From BJHQ01 sp964654285 (lineage in GTDB: Bacteria > Planctomycetota > UBA11346): a stretch of DNA of 64,000 bases. Shown piece by piece: positions 23,321-33,060 of the stretch. The stretch is from NCBI GenBank assembly GCA_964654285.1, contig CAZZJC010000009.1, positions 62,001 through 126,000 on the forward strand. The letters are read 5' to 3'. Numbering within the stretch: the stretch's first letter is position 1; each line of letters begins with the position of its first letter. Below the pieces are notes generated by a model, which made no database searches, was not told the origin of the DNA, and was given only the letters and a program-made list of their open reading frames with translations. The translations under genes were made by a program, and so were the position numbers.

Positions 23321-26080
23321 ATGATCACCTCCGTCCTCTCCCTGGTCGCCGCTCCCGAGACCGCAGCGGTTCCCGCCCTGGGCGCAGACGAGGGGTTTCC
23401 TCCATTCGCTGCAGCCCAGGCAGGAGTCGCACCAGCGGTTTCCCCTTCGGCCCAGCCCATCCCGGTGGAATCCATCCCGACGGAGTCACCCGAGGCGCAG
23501 GCGCTGGGCAGCCTGGTCGCGGAAATCGCCCCTGCGATGTCGGTGGCACCGGCAGCGGCCCGCTTCGGCGCGGAACCGCCCACGCTCCCGGTTGCGGATT
23601 CACCAGCGTCCATGCCGAACCCGCCTGCCGACAGCACGGCCTCGCTGGCCGACGGCACGGCCTTGCTGGCCGACGGCACGGCCTTGCTGGCCGACGCGCA
23701 GGCGCTCGCCGCCTTGGCCCAATGGTTCGCATTGCCGGTCGCGCTGCCGCCCGCTCCGGCACCGGTTGCGCCGCCGGTCCCAAGTGGGGCTGGGGAGCCC
23801 CAATCGCCATCGATCCCGGCAGTCCCGATCGCAATGCCGGGGCTGCCGGCATCCATTCATTCCAGCCAGGACCTTCGCGCGTCGCCGTCGGAGCCGCGCG
23901 GAGGTCGGTCTGCAGTCCTGAACCAGTCGGCTCCTGGTCCGTCCGCTTCCGCCCCCGTCCCGTCCCTGCCCGACTCGGGTCGACTGGGGCAGGAGCCGGC
24001 AGCGGTCGTTCCCGGCCGTAAGTCCGACGCCCCGGTGCAGAGCGTCCCGACGCAGGACGGCCCGAGCCTGAAACTGAGTCAGGTGGTCGATGCGGTCCTC
24101 AAGGCCGCCAATGCAGTTCCGGCAGGACCGAAACCGGCCGCCGCACCGGATTCCGGTTCCCTTGCCGTCGCGATCCCGACGGCGCCCGTTGATCCCGGGA
24201 CGGTTCCGCTGCCGGAGCCGGTCGGCTCTCGTACCCCCGCGACGACGGCGATCGTCGCGCCGAATCGGCGGGAGATCCTGCCCAGCGCGTCAATCGCTGG
24301 CGCGAGCGCGACCGCCACCCGGTCGAGCCAGTCGTCGGATGTGCTCGTCCCGCCAGCGGCGGCGGCCACCATTCCGACCGATCCCGTCGCATCTGCGGGA
24401 CAGGCAGCCGTGGCAGCGGTCGCTGGTGGTGCTTCAGAACCTGGGAATAGCGCGGGAATGCAGGGCCGGATCGATCGCCTGGTCGCGGCCGTCGCCGCCT
24501 GGCCGGAGCCAACCCCAGCGGTGGCCAGCCAGGTCGAACTTCTGCCTGCCTTGAGCACCCGCAGCGCCTCGGACAGCGCTGAGCCGGTCGCTGCGCCGGC
24601 AGTCCGCGCGGCTCCTGCGCTGCTGGCACCGCAGCCGATTGCGCGGTTCGAACCCGGGAATCCGGTCTCCCGCCTGAGCGCCCAGGTCGATGCCGTGGTG
24701 GCGGCGGTACGGGCGGAGTCCCCGGTCGGATCCGCGCCGGTGGCTGCTCCTGCGCTCACGCCCGCGCTTGCATCCGGGCCACGAGCCGAGCCCCAGCCAG
24801 CGCCTGAGGTCCTGGCCGCTCCGATCGCAAACGCCCGGACGATCGCTGTCGCGGAGCCGCCCATGCTGGCGTCGGCAAGCCTTCCTGCAGTCGGGTCGAG
24901 CGAGGTCGACCCGAGCGCGACCGTCGCGGCGGCCGCTCCGCTTGAGCGACCTGTTGCCGCGCCGCCCGTCCTGATTCCGGGTACGTCCCGGCAACTGCCG
25001 CCGAGCTGGCTGGATCCCGCTGTGGCGGTTGGCGATGCGAACGCCTTCGCCGCAGAACCTGCGCTCGCGCTTGAAGCGGATCTTCCGATCGCGGTGCCGT
25101 TGGCGGACGCGGCCCAGCCCAAGGCACGCCCGGGCGTGGGTCGCAGCGCCAGCGCGCATGCGCCGCTGATGCCCAGCGAGTCCGGATCCCGGCTCGCTGA
25201 TGCGGCGGGTCCTCTGGTTGCCACCCAGGTTCCGGCGCGGCTTGAGGATCCGCTTCCGGCGCATCAGGTTGCGCCGCAGGATCGGATCACGGCCGAACCT
25301 GGCCGGCCGGCCCAGGAAATTCCGACCGTCCGCGCATCCGACACCATGGCGGTTCCGCTGCCGACCGTCGCGCCGGCTGCCCACCGCGTCCCGTCGTGGC
25401 GCAAGGTGGAGCTGGAATCGGCCGCCCCGGCGGCGCGGTCGGTGGTGGCCGACGCGGCCTTCCCGTCTGCGGGCATGGGTTCGGGGCTGCCCGCGAGCGG
25501 GCACGCCGCAGCGGCGGAGAGCGCCGCCCGGCCCGGCCCGGACGCATCGCCCAATCCGATGGATCGGGCCATCGCGAGCCAGGTGCTGCGGGTCGTCGAG
25601 CGCCAGCGCCACGACGATGCGCCCATGATCTTCCGCCTGACTCCGCCCGAACTCGGCACGGTGCGCATCGAGCTGCGGGCCACCGCCGATGGGTTCAGCG
25701 CCAGCCTGCATGCCGACGATCCGGCGGTGCATGCCGCCCTCGATCGCATGCTGCCGAGCATGCGGCAGGAGCTGCGATCGCACGATTCCCCGTTGCGCGA
25801 CCTCGGTCTGGCGGTGCGCGAACCCGGTTCGTCGCAGACCTCCAGCGACCAGCGCCGCGATGACGCCCTGGCCCGCGATCCCGGACAGCAGTCCGCAGGA
25901 CAGCAGGGCGGCTGGAGCGAGCGCCAGCAGGACCGCCAGGCGCAGGAACGCGCCGCCCGCCTGGGCGAGGCGTTCCGACTCGACGGTATCGAACCGCCCC
26001 GGCCGCAGGCGCCCGTCCTCGCCCGTTCCCGCCCGTTGGCCGCGCGCATCGATGCCCGCGGCGTGGATGCACTCGCCTGA
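23321..26080 (+). CDS. fliK: Flagellar hook-length control protein FliK
   Basis: A 919-residue protein, long for FliK (usually 400-600). It controls hook length and switches the export apparatus to late substrates. About 750 N-terminal residues are Pro/Ala/Val-rich and low complexity, as expected for the ruler part. The conserved C-terminal FliK domain is at about 750-850: ASQVLRVVERQRHDD, IFRLTPPELGTVRIELRA, VHAALDRMLPSMRQEL. A Gln/Arg-rich tail follows. A three-unit 21-base tandem repeat lies near residue 105. No ribosome site is visible before the ATG, and a further in-frame ATG lies 78 bases upstream (23243). It is followed by flgE after 100 bases; flgD, often between them, is absent here. 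Confidence 0.85.
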   Translation: MITSVLSLVAAPETAAVPALGADEGFPPFAAAQAGVAPAVSPSAQPIPVESIPTESPEAQALGSLVAEIAPAMSVAPAAARFGAEPPTLPVADSPASMPNPPADSTASLADGTALLADGTALLADAQALAALAQWFALPVALPPAPAPVAPPVPSGAGEPQSPSIPAVPIAMPGLPASIHSSQDLRASPSEPRGGRSAVLNQSAPGPSASAPVPSLPDSGRLGQEPAAVVPGRKSDAPVQSVPTQDGPSLKLSQVVDAVLKAANAVPAGPKPAAAPDSGSLAVAIPTAPVDPGTVPLPEPVGSRTPATTAIVAPNRREILPSASIAGASATATRSSQSSDVLVPPAAAATIPTDPVASAGQAAVAAVAGGASEPGNSAGMQGRIDRLVAAVAAWPEPTPAVASQVELLPALSTRSASDSAEPVAAPAVRAAPALLAPQPIARFEPGNPVSRLSAQVDAVVAAVRAESPVGSAPVAAPALTPALASGPRAEPQPAPEVLAAPIANARTIAVAEPPMLASASLPAVGSSEVDPSATVAAAAPLERPVAAPPVLIPGTSRQLPPSWLDPAVAVGDANAFAAEPALALEADLPIAVPLADAAQPKARPGVGRSASAHAPLMPSESGSRLADAAGPLVATQVPARLEDPLPAHQVAPQDRITAEPGRPAQEIPTVRASDTMAVPLPTVAPAAHRVPSWRKVELESAAPAARSVVADAAFPSAGMGSGLPASGHAAAAESAARPGPDASPNPMDRAIASQVLRVVERQRHDDAPMIFRLTPPELGTVRIELRATADGFSASLHADDPAVHAALDRMLPSMRQELRSHDSPLRDLGLAVREPGSSQTSSDQRRDDALARDPGQQSAGQQGGWSERQQDRQAQERAARLGEAFRLDGIEPPRPQAPVLARSRPLAARIDARGVDALA
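23627..23689 (+). repeat. Three-unit 21-base tandem repeat in fliK
   Basis: Three in-frame units of GCCGACGGCACGGCCTTGCTG occur back to back; the second and third are identical and the first differs at two positions. They encode ADSTASL, ADGTALL, ADGTALL. Copy number could vary between strains and would change the ruler length by 7 residues per unit. Confidence 0.85.
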
Positions 26081-26098
26081 AGATCCGCCTCGCCGGAT

Positions 26099-26114
26099 TG
26101 GCACAGCGACTGCG
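26099..26114 (+). promoter_or_regulatory. Sigma-54 (RpoN) promoter candidate for flgE
   Basis: TGGCACAGCGACTGCG has the invariant GG (26100-26101) and GC (26112-26113) exactly 10 bases apart and matches TGGCAC fully. Predicted start near 26125, leaving a leader of about 55 bases with a good ribosome site. Hook genes are RpoN-dependent in many bacteria, so position and context agree. Confidence 0.6.
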
Positions 26115-26180
26115 TAACGACCCTCGTCACTCTCCCGTCCACCCAGCCCCAAGCCCTCACTTCCTCCCAAGGAGCCTGCC

Positions 26181-28499
26181 ATGGCCATGATGAGTTCCCT
26201 CGACAGCGGCGTCAGCGGCCTGACGACCAGCCAGTCCATGCTCAATACCATCGCCAACAACCTGGCGAACGTGAACACCTCGGGCTTCAAGGGCAGCAAC
26301 GTGTCCTTCGCAACGGCGCTGACCCAGACCCAGTATTCCGGCAGCGCCCCCAACGGTTCGACCGGCGGCCGCAACCCGCTCCAGACCGGGCTTGGCGTGG
26401 CCACCAGCGCCCTCGCCATCAACATGAACCAGGGGGCCTTGCAGTCGACCGGTCGCAACCTCGACGCCGCCATCCAGGGTGAGGGCTTCTTCCAGCTCAC
26501 CGACGGCCAGAGCACCTACTACAGCCGCGTCGGCAACTTCGGGCTCGATGCGCAGAAGAACCTGGTCGACCTCGGCTCCGGCAACAAGGTGATCGGCAAC
26601 CTCTTCGATCCGGCGAGCCAGACCACCCCGATCGCCTATTCGGTTCCGCTGACGGTTCCCAACACGCCGATCTCGGCCAAGGGGACGAGCGAGATCCGCA
26701 TGATGGGCAACCTGAACTCGTCGACCCCGGCCATCCAGGGCACCTCGGTGCAGAGCGTCTTCCCCCTCACCGACGCGACCACCGGCGAGACCGCCACGGT
26801 CAACACCATCCTCAGCGAACTCAGCATCTTCAAGCTGGGGGTGGCACCGTCGATCGCGAGCGGCAACCCCCAGGACGACATCCGCCTGGTCCACCTGTTC
26901 GGCACCAAGCCCGACGGCACCGGCTGGACCGGCGACATCGCGCTGAACCCCTGGCAGGATTCGGTCTCCGATCTGGTATCCAAGATCAATGCGACGCTGT
27001 CCAGCGGCAGCGCCAGCTTCGCCCAGGCCAGCGTCAGCAATGGCAACCTGGTGATCAACAGCATCGGCACCGGCACCGGATTCTCGTGCTTCATGGGCGA
27101 CGCCATCACCTCGGGCGGCAGCAACGAGGTGACCCTGATCGCCAACGCGGCGGCGGGACTCACCAACACCACCCCGGCCAACGGTTCGACCTTCGCCGGC
27201 ACCGGCATCGAGACCGACCTCGCCACCGACAAGAATCCGACCGTGGACGGCAGCCTGAATCCGACCTTCATCATGCCCGCCAGCGACTACAGTGGCGCCG
27301 CCTTCACCGGGAAGACGCTGACCATCAGCGTCTACACCGCCGCCGCCGCGCTCGGAGCGCGCACCCTCATCGGCCAGATCTCGATCCCGGCGGCCGACTA
27401 TTCCGCCGCCGGTGCGAACCGGACCTTCTCGCTGCCGACCTTGCCGGAGGTGGCGACCACCGATTTCATCTCCTACACCATCGACGGCGACCTCAACCTG
27501 CCTGCAGGCACCCCGGCGGGCAAGCTGCAATGGTCGACCACCATCCTCGATCGCACCGCGACCGACACCATGGTCGCGGACGCCAATGGCGACGGCACCC
27601 TCAACATGTTCGATCAGGCGACGACCGGGGTGGCCAACGACCCCAACGCCTGGCAGTACAGCACCGGCAGCAACAGCGTCTTCAACTGGTACCAGGTGCG
27701 TGCGGTGCCGGGCGTGGTCACCAGCTCGCTCCAGGTCTACGATTCCCAGGGCGGCGTCCATGTCCTCGAAACCCGCATGTTCCGCAATGGAACCAAGACG
27801 GACCCGACCAACCTCACGGCCAAGCGCACCAACTGGGACATGATCGTCAGCGTGCCGCCGAACGAGGGCGTCCTGGTCGACAACGTCGTCGCCGGGATGG
27901 AGTTCGACCAGAACGGCAACTACACCGGGGCCTATGGCTCGACCCTGAAGGGCAACGCCCTGAACGACGTGAGCTACGTCGGCGGCCCGTCGTCACGCAC
28001 GATCCAGGTCACCTGGAACAACACCGGCACCACCACGCCCGCGACCATCGACATGAGCCTGGGCGACGCCAACAGCGTGACCGGCCTGACCTCGTTCGGC
28101 AGCTCGTCGAGCGCGGCGGCCCAGGGCCAGAACGGCTATACCAGCGGCGAGCTCAGCGGCATCTCGATCGATTCGCGCGGCAACATCATGGGCCAGTACA
28201 CCAACGGGGTGAACAGCAAGCTGGCCCAGCTCGCCCTCGCGACCTTCTCGAACCCGTCCGGCCTGATCAACGCGGGCAGCAACCTGTGGACCGCCTCGTC
28301 CAACTCCGGCACCGCGATCGCGCGCACCGCCGGCAACAGCGCCGGCACCATCACCGCCGGCGCCCTGGAAGGCAGCAACATCGATATCGCCACCGAGTTC
28401 ACCAAGCTGATCACCGCCCAGCGCGGCTTCCAGGTCAACGCCAAGGTGATCCAGACCACGGATCAGATCCTGCAGGTCCTGACCGGCATCGTCGGCTGA
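26181..28499 (+). CDS. flgE: Flagellar hook protein FlgE
   Basis: A 772-residue hook subunit. The N-terminus carries the rod/hook signature (MSSLDSGVSGLTTSQSMLNT, IANNLANVNTSGFKGSNVSF), then LDAAIQGEGFFQLTDGQ (hook/basal-body middle domain). The C-terminus ends with EFTKLITAQRGFQVNAKVIQ and TDQILQVL, the matching D0 helix. The central 500 residues form an expanded surface domain (family members are often 400 residues), including a YDSQGGVHVLETRMFRNG block typical of the FlgE D2 domain. The ribosome site AAGGAG at 26169-26174 fits this ATG. A sigma-54 candidate lies upstream. Confidence 0.95.
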   Translation: MAMMSSLDSGVSGLTTSQSMLNTIANNLANVNTSGFKGSNVSFATALTQTQYSGSAPNGSTGGRNPLQTGLGVATSALAINMNQGALQSTGRNLDAAIQGEGFFQLTDGQSTYYSRVGNFGLDAQKNLVDLGSGNKVIGNLFDPASQTTPIAYSVPLTVPNTPISAKGTSEIRMMGNLNSSTPAIQGTSVQSVFPLTDATTGETATVNTILSELSIFKLGVAPSIASGNPQDDIRLVHLFGTKPDGTGWTGDIALNPWQDSVSDLVSKINATLSSGSASFAQASVSNGNLVINSIGTGTGFSCFMGDAITSGGSNEVTLIANAAAGLTNTTPANGSTFAGTGIETDLATDKNPTVDGSLNPTFIMPASDYSGAAFTGKTLTISVYTAAAALGARTLIGQISIPAADYSAAGANRTFSLPTLPEVATTDFISYTIDGDLNLPAGTPAGKLQWSTTILDRTATDTMVADANGDGTLNMFDQATTGVANDPNAWQYSTGSNSVFNWYQVRAVPGVVTSSLQVYDSQGGVHVLETRMFRNGTKTDPTNLTAKRTNWDMIVSVPPNEGVLVDNVVAGMEFDQNGNYTGAYGSTLKGNALNDVSYVGGPSSRTIQVTWNNTGTTTPATIDMSLGDANSVTGLTSFGSSSSAAAQGQNGYTSGELSGISIDSRGNIMGQYTNGVNSKLAQLALATFSNPSGLINAGSNLWTASSNSGTAIARTAGNSAGTITAGALEGSNIDIATEFTKLITAQRGFQVNAKVIQTTDQILQVLTGIVG

Positions 28500-28708
28500 T
28501 ATCGCGGGGCGCTGCCCCGCCCGCCCCACCAGGGCTCCGTCCTGGACCCGGATTGCCCGGGGCGAACCTCACCTCGCGTTCGGGCCGGGCCAAGCCGTCT
28601 GCCCGGAAGGTCGGGCAGCGTGGCCTGGATGGGTGGCTCTCGTCCGCGTCGCGATGGAATCGGTGGGCGCCGCTCCGCCCGCCTTGGGCATCGGGGCCTG
28701 GCAGTTTA

Positions 28709-28738
28709 CGACGATGGTCGCTCAAGCGGCCATCGTCG
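28709..28738. terminator. Bidirectional terminator between flgE and the FKBP gene
   Basis: CGACGATGG (28709-28717) pairs with CCATCGTCG (28730-28738). An inner CGC/GCG extension through a T-G pair makes 13 bp around a TCAA loop. It is followed on the plus strand by TCTTATTTT. It lies at the end of the 241-base convergent gap, the rest of which (28500-28708) shows nothing I recognise. Confidence 0.7.
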
Positions 28739-28740
28739 TC

Positions 28741-29577
28741 TTATTTTGCGACCGGCATCAGGGTCGGCGGCGCTACCGCGACGACCTCGTGGAGTTCGAC
28801 CTCGAAGACCAGGATGCGGTGCGGGCCGATGCCGGGCGCGGGACTGTCGCCGTAGGCGAGCTCGGGCGGCAACCACAGGCGCCAGCGGTCGCCGGGCTTC
28901 ATCAGCTGCAGCGCCTCGGTCCAGCCGCCGATCACCGCATCGAGGGTGAACTCCACCGGGCCGCTGCCGGCCGAGGAGTCGAACACGCGTCCGTCGAGCA
29001 GGGAGCCGGTGTAGCTCACCCTCACCTTGTCGCTCGCCTTGGGCGAGGCCGCCGTGCCGGGGCCCTTGGCCAGCACCTCGTAGTGCAGGCCGCTCGCGGT
29101 GGTGCTGATGCCGGCCGCCTTGGCGTGGGCCTTGAGGAACTCGGCGTTGTCGAGCTTGCGTTTTTCCAGGGCGACCTGGCGCAGGGCCTGCCACTTGGTG
29201 AAGACGGTCTCCTGCTCGGCCGGGGCGATGCGCGACGGCTTGCCGGCGACCGCGTCGGCGAAGCCCGCGGCGACCTGATCCGGGACGAGGTCGAGGCCGA
29301 ACGCCTCCTTCGCCATGTTCTGGCCGACCAGATACGACGCCCGGGCGAGATCCTCCTGGCTGGCGGTCGGCAGCACCGGTGCGGGCGGAGCGGTCACGGG
29401 CGCCGCAGCGGCGGACGGCGCTGCGGCGGCCGGCGCTGTTGGGGATGGAGCTGTTGCGGATGGAGCGGGGGCCGCTGGCGCCGGCGTAGCAGGCGCCGGT
29501 CCCGCAGGAGCAGGCTGCTCCGCCGCGCCGCAGGCCAGGGCGAAGAGGACGAGGGCGGGGACGGCGGCGGTGCGCAT
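28741..29577 (-). CDS. FKBP-type peptidyl-prolyl cis-trans isomerase, exported
   Basis: A 278-residue periplasmic or lipid-anchored isomerase. The signal region AVPALVLFALACGAAEQ has a Cys in a non-ideal lipobox. A Pro/Ala/Thr linker (about 20-70) is followed by an FKBP N-terminal helical domain (RASYLVGQNMAKEAFGLDL, AEFLKAHAKAAGI) and the catalytic FKBP domain (DKVRVSYTGSLLDGRVFDSS, GGWTEALQLMKPGDRWRLW, PPELAYGD, ILVFEVELHEV). The arrangement is Mip/FkpA-like, used for folding of exported proteins. The start is placed where the signal peptide begins. Confidence 0.9.
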   Translation of the reverse strand: MRTAAVPALVLFALACGAAEQPAPAGPAPATPAPAAPAPSATAPSPTAPAAAAPSAAAAPVTAPPAPVLPTASQEDLARASYLVGQNMAKEAFGLDLVPDQVAAGFADAVAGKPSRIAPAEQETVFTKWQALRQVALEKRKLDNAEFLKAHAKAAGISTTASGLHYEVLAKGPGTAASPKASDKVRVSYTGSLLDGRVFDSSAGSGPVEFTLDAVIGGWTEALQLMKPGDRWRLWLPPELAYGDSPAPGIGPHRILVFEVELHEVVAVAPPTLMPVAK

Positions 29578-29675
29578 GCGCGGCTCCAGGGTGGCTGGGG
29601 ATGCTGCCGTCGTCGGCAGCGGTGGACAATCGGGAACCCGGCCGGGCCCGGCAGGTGCCTGGGGCGGTGGCGGGT

Positions 29676-30743
29676 TCAGCAGCGATGGGCCGGATCGCGC
29701 AGCCGCCGATACAGGGCGAGATGACGGCGCGCGATGTCGCCCCACTGGAATGCGGCCGCCCAGGTCCGGCCGGCCGAGGCCAGGCCGGCACGGTAGGCGT
29801 GATCGGCTCGCAGGCGCTGCACCGCGGTGGCGACCGCGTCCAGATCGGATCCCCAGGCGACCGCGCCGTCGAGTGCGGTGGGGGTGTGCGGACCTCGCGT
29901 GGTCACCGTGGCGACCCCGTTGCCGACCAGGGCGATGAGGGTGGTGCGGCGTTCCGAGGCGCCGTCCGGGAAGGGCAGATAGCCGACCTGGGATCGCGCC
30001 AGCACCTCGCCGACGCCTTCCGCCGACAATCCGCTGTCCCAGATCACCGGCGCCCCTTCAGCGCTGGCGCGCAAGGCAGCGAAGTAATCCAGATGGCGCG
30101 GATCCGGCGTCCCGACGATGCGCACGCCGGGCTGGCCGGCCTTGCCCAGGCGATGCGCGAGGGCGATGACACCTTCGAGGCCCTTCTGCGGCCGGATCAG
30201 GCCGAAGTGCACGACCTCGGGCAGATCCTTGGCGCGGTCGTAGAACGGGATGTTGCTCGCGAGCGGGATGACCTGGGAACAGCGCGGCAGCCACGGGGCC
30301 CAGCGGCGGGCGAAGGTCTCCTCGAACGGATTGGTGAAGATCAGGGCGCGGGCGCGCACGGTGTACGGCAGCAGCGAAACCTGACGTGGCAGCCGCGCCT
30401 GGCTCGCTTCGTGGATGGTCACCACGCCGGGGCGCACGGACATGATCGCCTGCGGCACGATGCTCGCGCCGTAACGGATGGTGGGATATTGCAGATGGAT
30501 CAGATCCGGCCGCACCTGGTCGATGAGCGACAGGATGCGCGGCAGCCGGTGCAGGCCCCACGCAGGCGGATGCACCACCCGGACGTCGATGCCGATGTCC
30601 GCCAGGGCCAGGCAGAGGCGATGGGTGTAGTCCCCCACGCCGCAGGCCTGCGGCGGCCAGGTGCCGGTCACCATGGCGATGCGCAGGCGGCGGGGATCGG
30701 TGCCGGGACTTCTCTGAACGGACGCAGGATCAGCAGCTTCCAT
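29676..30743 (-). CDS. Family 4-type glycosyltransferase
   Basis: A 355-residue GT-B glycosyltransferase. The N-terminal IAMVTGTWPPQACGVGDYTH (acceptor-side glycine motif) and DLIHLQYPTIRYG, and the C-terminal VVHFGLIRPQKGLEGVIALA and VGYLPFPDGASERRTTLIAL, fit GT4 enzymes. The EX7E motif is weak. It presumably adds one sugar to the surface polysaccharide made by this operon. Its start overlaps the end of the ligase gene by 14 bases; it is the last gene of the minus-strand operon. Confidence 0.82.
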   Translation of the reverse strand: MEAADPASVQRSPGTDPRRLRIAMVTGTWPPQACGVGDYTHRLCLALADIGIDVRVVHPPAWGLHRLPRILSLIDQVRPDLIHLQYPTIRYGASIVPQAIMSVRPGVVTIHEASQARLPRQVSLLPYTVRARALIFTNPFEETFARRWAPWLPRCSQVIPLASNIPFYDRAKDLPEVVHFGLIRPQKGLEGVIALAHRLGKAGQPGVRIVGTPDPRHLDYFAALRASAEGAPVIWDSGLSAEGVGEVLARSQVGYLPFPDGASERRTTLIALVGNGVATVTTRGPHTPTALDGAVAWGSDLDAVATAVQRLRADHAYRAGLASAGRTWAAAFQWGDIARRHLALYRRLRDPAHRC

Positions 30744-32238
30744 TGGGCACCGGTAGGAGAGTTGGCTGGGATGAGCTCTTCCGCGTACCCAAGGCAGCGA
30801 AGGCGGCACCAAGGGCAAGCCAGGGCTCGGGAAACCGGAACGATTCCACAATGAAACCGTACAGGCACATTCCGCCCAGGGCCATGGCCAAACCCAGCGG
30901 CAGCGGGTCGGAACCATCGCACGACCAGGCTAGGATCAGCAGCGACATCGGAATCACCAGGAGGGCCAGCCATAGTCCAAGACCTGGGATTCCTGTTTCA
31001 GCAGCGAACCGTGCGTGCCATCCATGGATGAACGGCCAGGTGGCAGGTTGCTCAGGATTGAGGTAATCGTTAATTTCCGGAGTTCGTTCAGATGTGCGGA
31101 TGTACGAGTGGAACGCGAATCCGTATTGCCCCAGACCGATCCCAGCGATGGGGTGGTCCCAGGCCATGCGTAGTGCTGCCAGTTGACAGGTTGACCTGGT
31201 TGCGCCTGAACCTGAAACCCTTTCCGACCCTGATTCCAGGATGATCCTGCTGACACCATCGACGTAGGAATCGGGGACCTTGTTCAGCACACCGTTCGGA
31301 TGATATCCGATTCGCATCGGCATGACCGCCAGAGCGGTGACGGAAATGCCAACCACAGATAGGATGCAGAGCCATTGGCGAAATGCCAAAGATAGACCAT
31401 GGCGATAGATCGTTGCCGCCGGGACCAATGCCATTCCTGCCAGAACCAAGATCAGGACGGCATAAAGGCCACGAGACGTGGAGAGCAGGCACAGCACAAG
31501 GATCCAACTGAGCATGCCGATTTTCACCATCAGGCGGAATCCTCGGGTTGTAACGAGACTCGCAACGGCAAGGGGCAGGAGCAAGACGATGCTGAGGCCG
31601 AACCAGGCGGGTTCATCGGCAAGCCCGTTCAACCGGTCTCCGTTGAGGAGTGTACTTGGCCGGGCGTGGATCCAGGGATCGATTCGGCCAAGAAATGCCC
31701 GCGCCCAATCAGCACCAGACAAGGCGAAGCAATCGATGATCCCCCAAGCGGCTATTGGAATAAGCGCGATCCAAGTGACCCGCATGCAGGTTGCGGATAC
31801 CGACCTGCCATGGGAAAGAACGGCGGCAATGGTCCAGGTCGTGCCGGCCGCAAACACCAGGCAGAGGGTTTGGGTAAAGGCCCGGTAGGGGCCGTGATGG
31901 CCCTTGAATTCGGCCAATGAGATTCCCGTCGAGTTGCTGAGAGTCGCGATCCCAGCCCATCCGAGCAGAGCAGCCAGCAGCCACCAGATACGCCCCTCCG
32001 GCAGGAGCAGGCTGCGACGGCGCAGGGCGTGGATCATCGTTGCAAGCATGGCGATGGCGATCGGATACACCGTCGCAGAACGGCCCCACTCAAGGTGTGA
32101 ACCGAGCAGGTTGGGAAAACCGTTCCAAGGCAGGATCAGCAAGGCGATGAGCAGAAAAGCACGTGCCACCTGGATTTCCCAGGTCAAGCGGGGCGAATCA
32201 GTGGCTGCAGGCATGCCCTGAGGCAGCGTTGCATTCAT
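30730..32238 (-). CDS. O-antigen ligase/polymerase-like membrane protein
   Basis: A 502-residue protein with about 11 membrane helices and one large periplasmic loop at roughly residues 315-400. A Wzy_C/WaaL-type signature AWDHPIAGIGLGQYGFAFHS closes that loop. Members ligate undecaprenyl-linked glycan to an acceptor or polymerise repeat units; sequence alone does not decide between them. The start ATG overlaps the upstream GT2 stop (ATGA). The coding sequence has visibly lower G+C than the flanking genome. Confidence 0.82.
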   Translation of the reverse strand: MNATLPQGMPAATDSPRLTWEIQVARAFLLIALLILPWNGFPNLLGSHLEWGRSATVYPIAIAMLATMIHALRRRSLLLPEGRIWWLLAALLGWAGIATLSNSTGISLAEFKGHHGPYRAFTQTLCLVFAAGTTWTIAAVLSHGRSVSATCMRVTWIALIPIAAWGIIDCFALSGADWARAFLGRIDPWIHARPSTLLNGDRLNGLADEPAWFGLSIVLLLPLAVASLVTTRGFRLMVKIGMLSWILVLCLLSTSRGLYAVLILVLAGMALVPAATIYRHGLSLAFRQWLCILSVVGISVTALAVMPMRIGYHPNGVLNKVPDSYVDGVSRIILESGSERVSGSGATRSTCQLAALRMAWDHPIAGIGLGQYGFAFHSYIRTSERTPEINDYLNPEQPATWPFIHGWHARFAAETGIPGLGLWLALLVIPMSLLILAWSCDGSDPLPLGLAMALGGMCLYGFIVESFRFPEPWLALGAAFAALGTRKSSSQPTLLPVPNGSC

Positions 32239-33050
32239 GTTTTGGTCGCATCCCCGCCACGCAGGGCCAGTACCAGACGTCGAATCCCTTGCCTGACCAG
32301 CGTGAAGACGGTTGCGCCAGGAGATGTCCACCACAGCCAGGCGAGATGGCGGTTCAGGGTGCGCTGCGTATGTGTCCACATGATCAGCCTCTGCTTCGAC
32401 AGATTGGCGCCATGCAGGCGGTATCGCGCCAGCGGGTGGCGCAGGTAGACGATCGGCAGCCGTCGTCGCGCCAGGCGCAGCCAGAGGTCGTAGTCGCAGG
32501 TCCACAGGTCCGGGGCGAAAACCCGGCCATCTTGCAGGCGAGCAGCATCAAGGACCGATCGCCGGAAAATGGTGAAATTGATCGAGAACGGATTGAACAA
32601 CAGGATGGTGCGGGGATGGAGCCGACGCAGGCCCGCTGCGACCGGCATGCGTCGGGGACGGTCCCCGGCCGGGGTGAACCAAGTATGATCGGTGGTCACT
32701 GCCCCCACAGAGGGATCCGCGAATGCTTGCAGGCAGCCGCTCAGGAACCCTGGCCGCAGCATGTCGTCGGCGCTCAACAGCATGACCAGCGGAGTTCGGG
32801 CCCGATCGACCACGACGTTCCAGTTACCGGCCATGCCCAGGTTATGGTCATTGCGTTGCGGCTGGATCCGCGCATCGCGCCGGGCGAATTCCGTCAGGAT
32901 GTCCCAGGTGCCATCGGTGGAGGCATTGTCCTGGATCAGGATGACGAAACCGGGGAAGTCCTGAGCGAGCACGCTGGCTATGGTCTCGCCGATCAAGGCG
33001 GCTCCGTTGAAGACCGGAATGCAGATCGATACCGGAATGCTGTCGCTCAT
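32235..33050 (-). CDS. Family 2 glycosyltransferase
   Basis: A 271-residue GT-A enzyme. It opens VSICIPVFNGAALIGETIAS and has the nucleotide-binding IQDNASTDGTWDIL, the metal motif LLSADDMLRPGFL and a later CDYDLWLRLARR (the ED/acceptor-side block). The C-terminal part is basic and amphipathic and likely membrane-associated. The donor sugar is not evident; the nearby CDP-sugar genes make a deoxyhexose donor plausible. It lies 10 bases after the flippase gene. Confidence 0.88.
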   Translation of the reverse strand: MSDSIPVSICIPVFNGAALIGETIASVLAQDFPGFVILIQDNASTDGTWDILTEFARRDARIQPQRNDHNLGMAGNWNVVVDRARTPLVMLLSADDMLRPGFLSGCLQAFADPSVGAVTTDHTWFTPAGDRPRRMPVAAGLRRLHPRTILLFNPFSINFTIFRRSVLDAARLQDGRVFAPDLWTCDYDLWLRLARRRLPIVYLRHPLARYRLHGANLSKQRLIMWTHTQRTLNRHLAWLWWTSPGATVFTLVRQGIRRLVLALRGGDATKT

Positions 33051-33060
33051 GACGGGCGGA

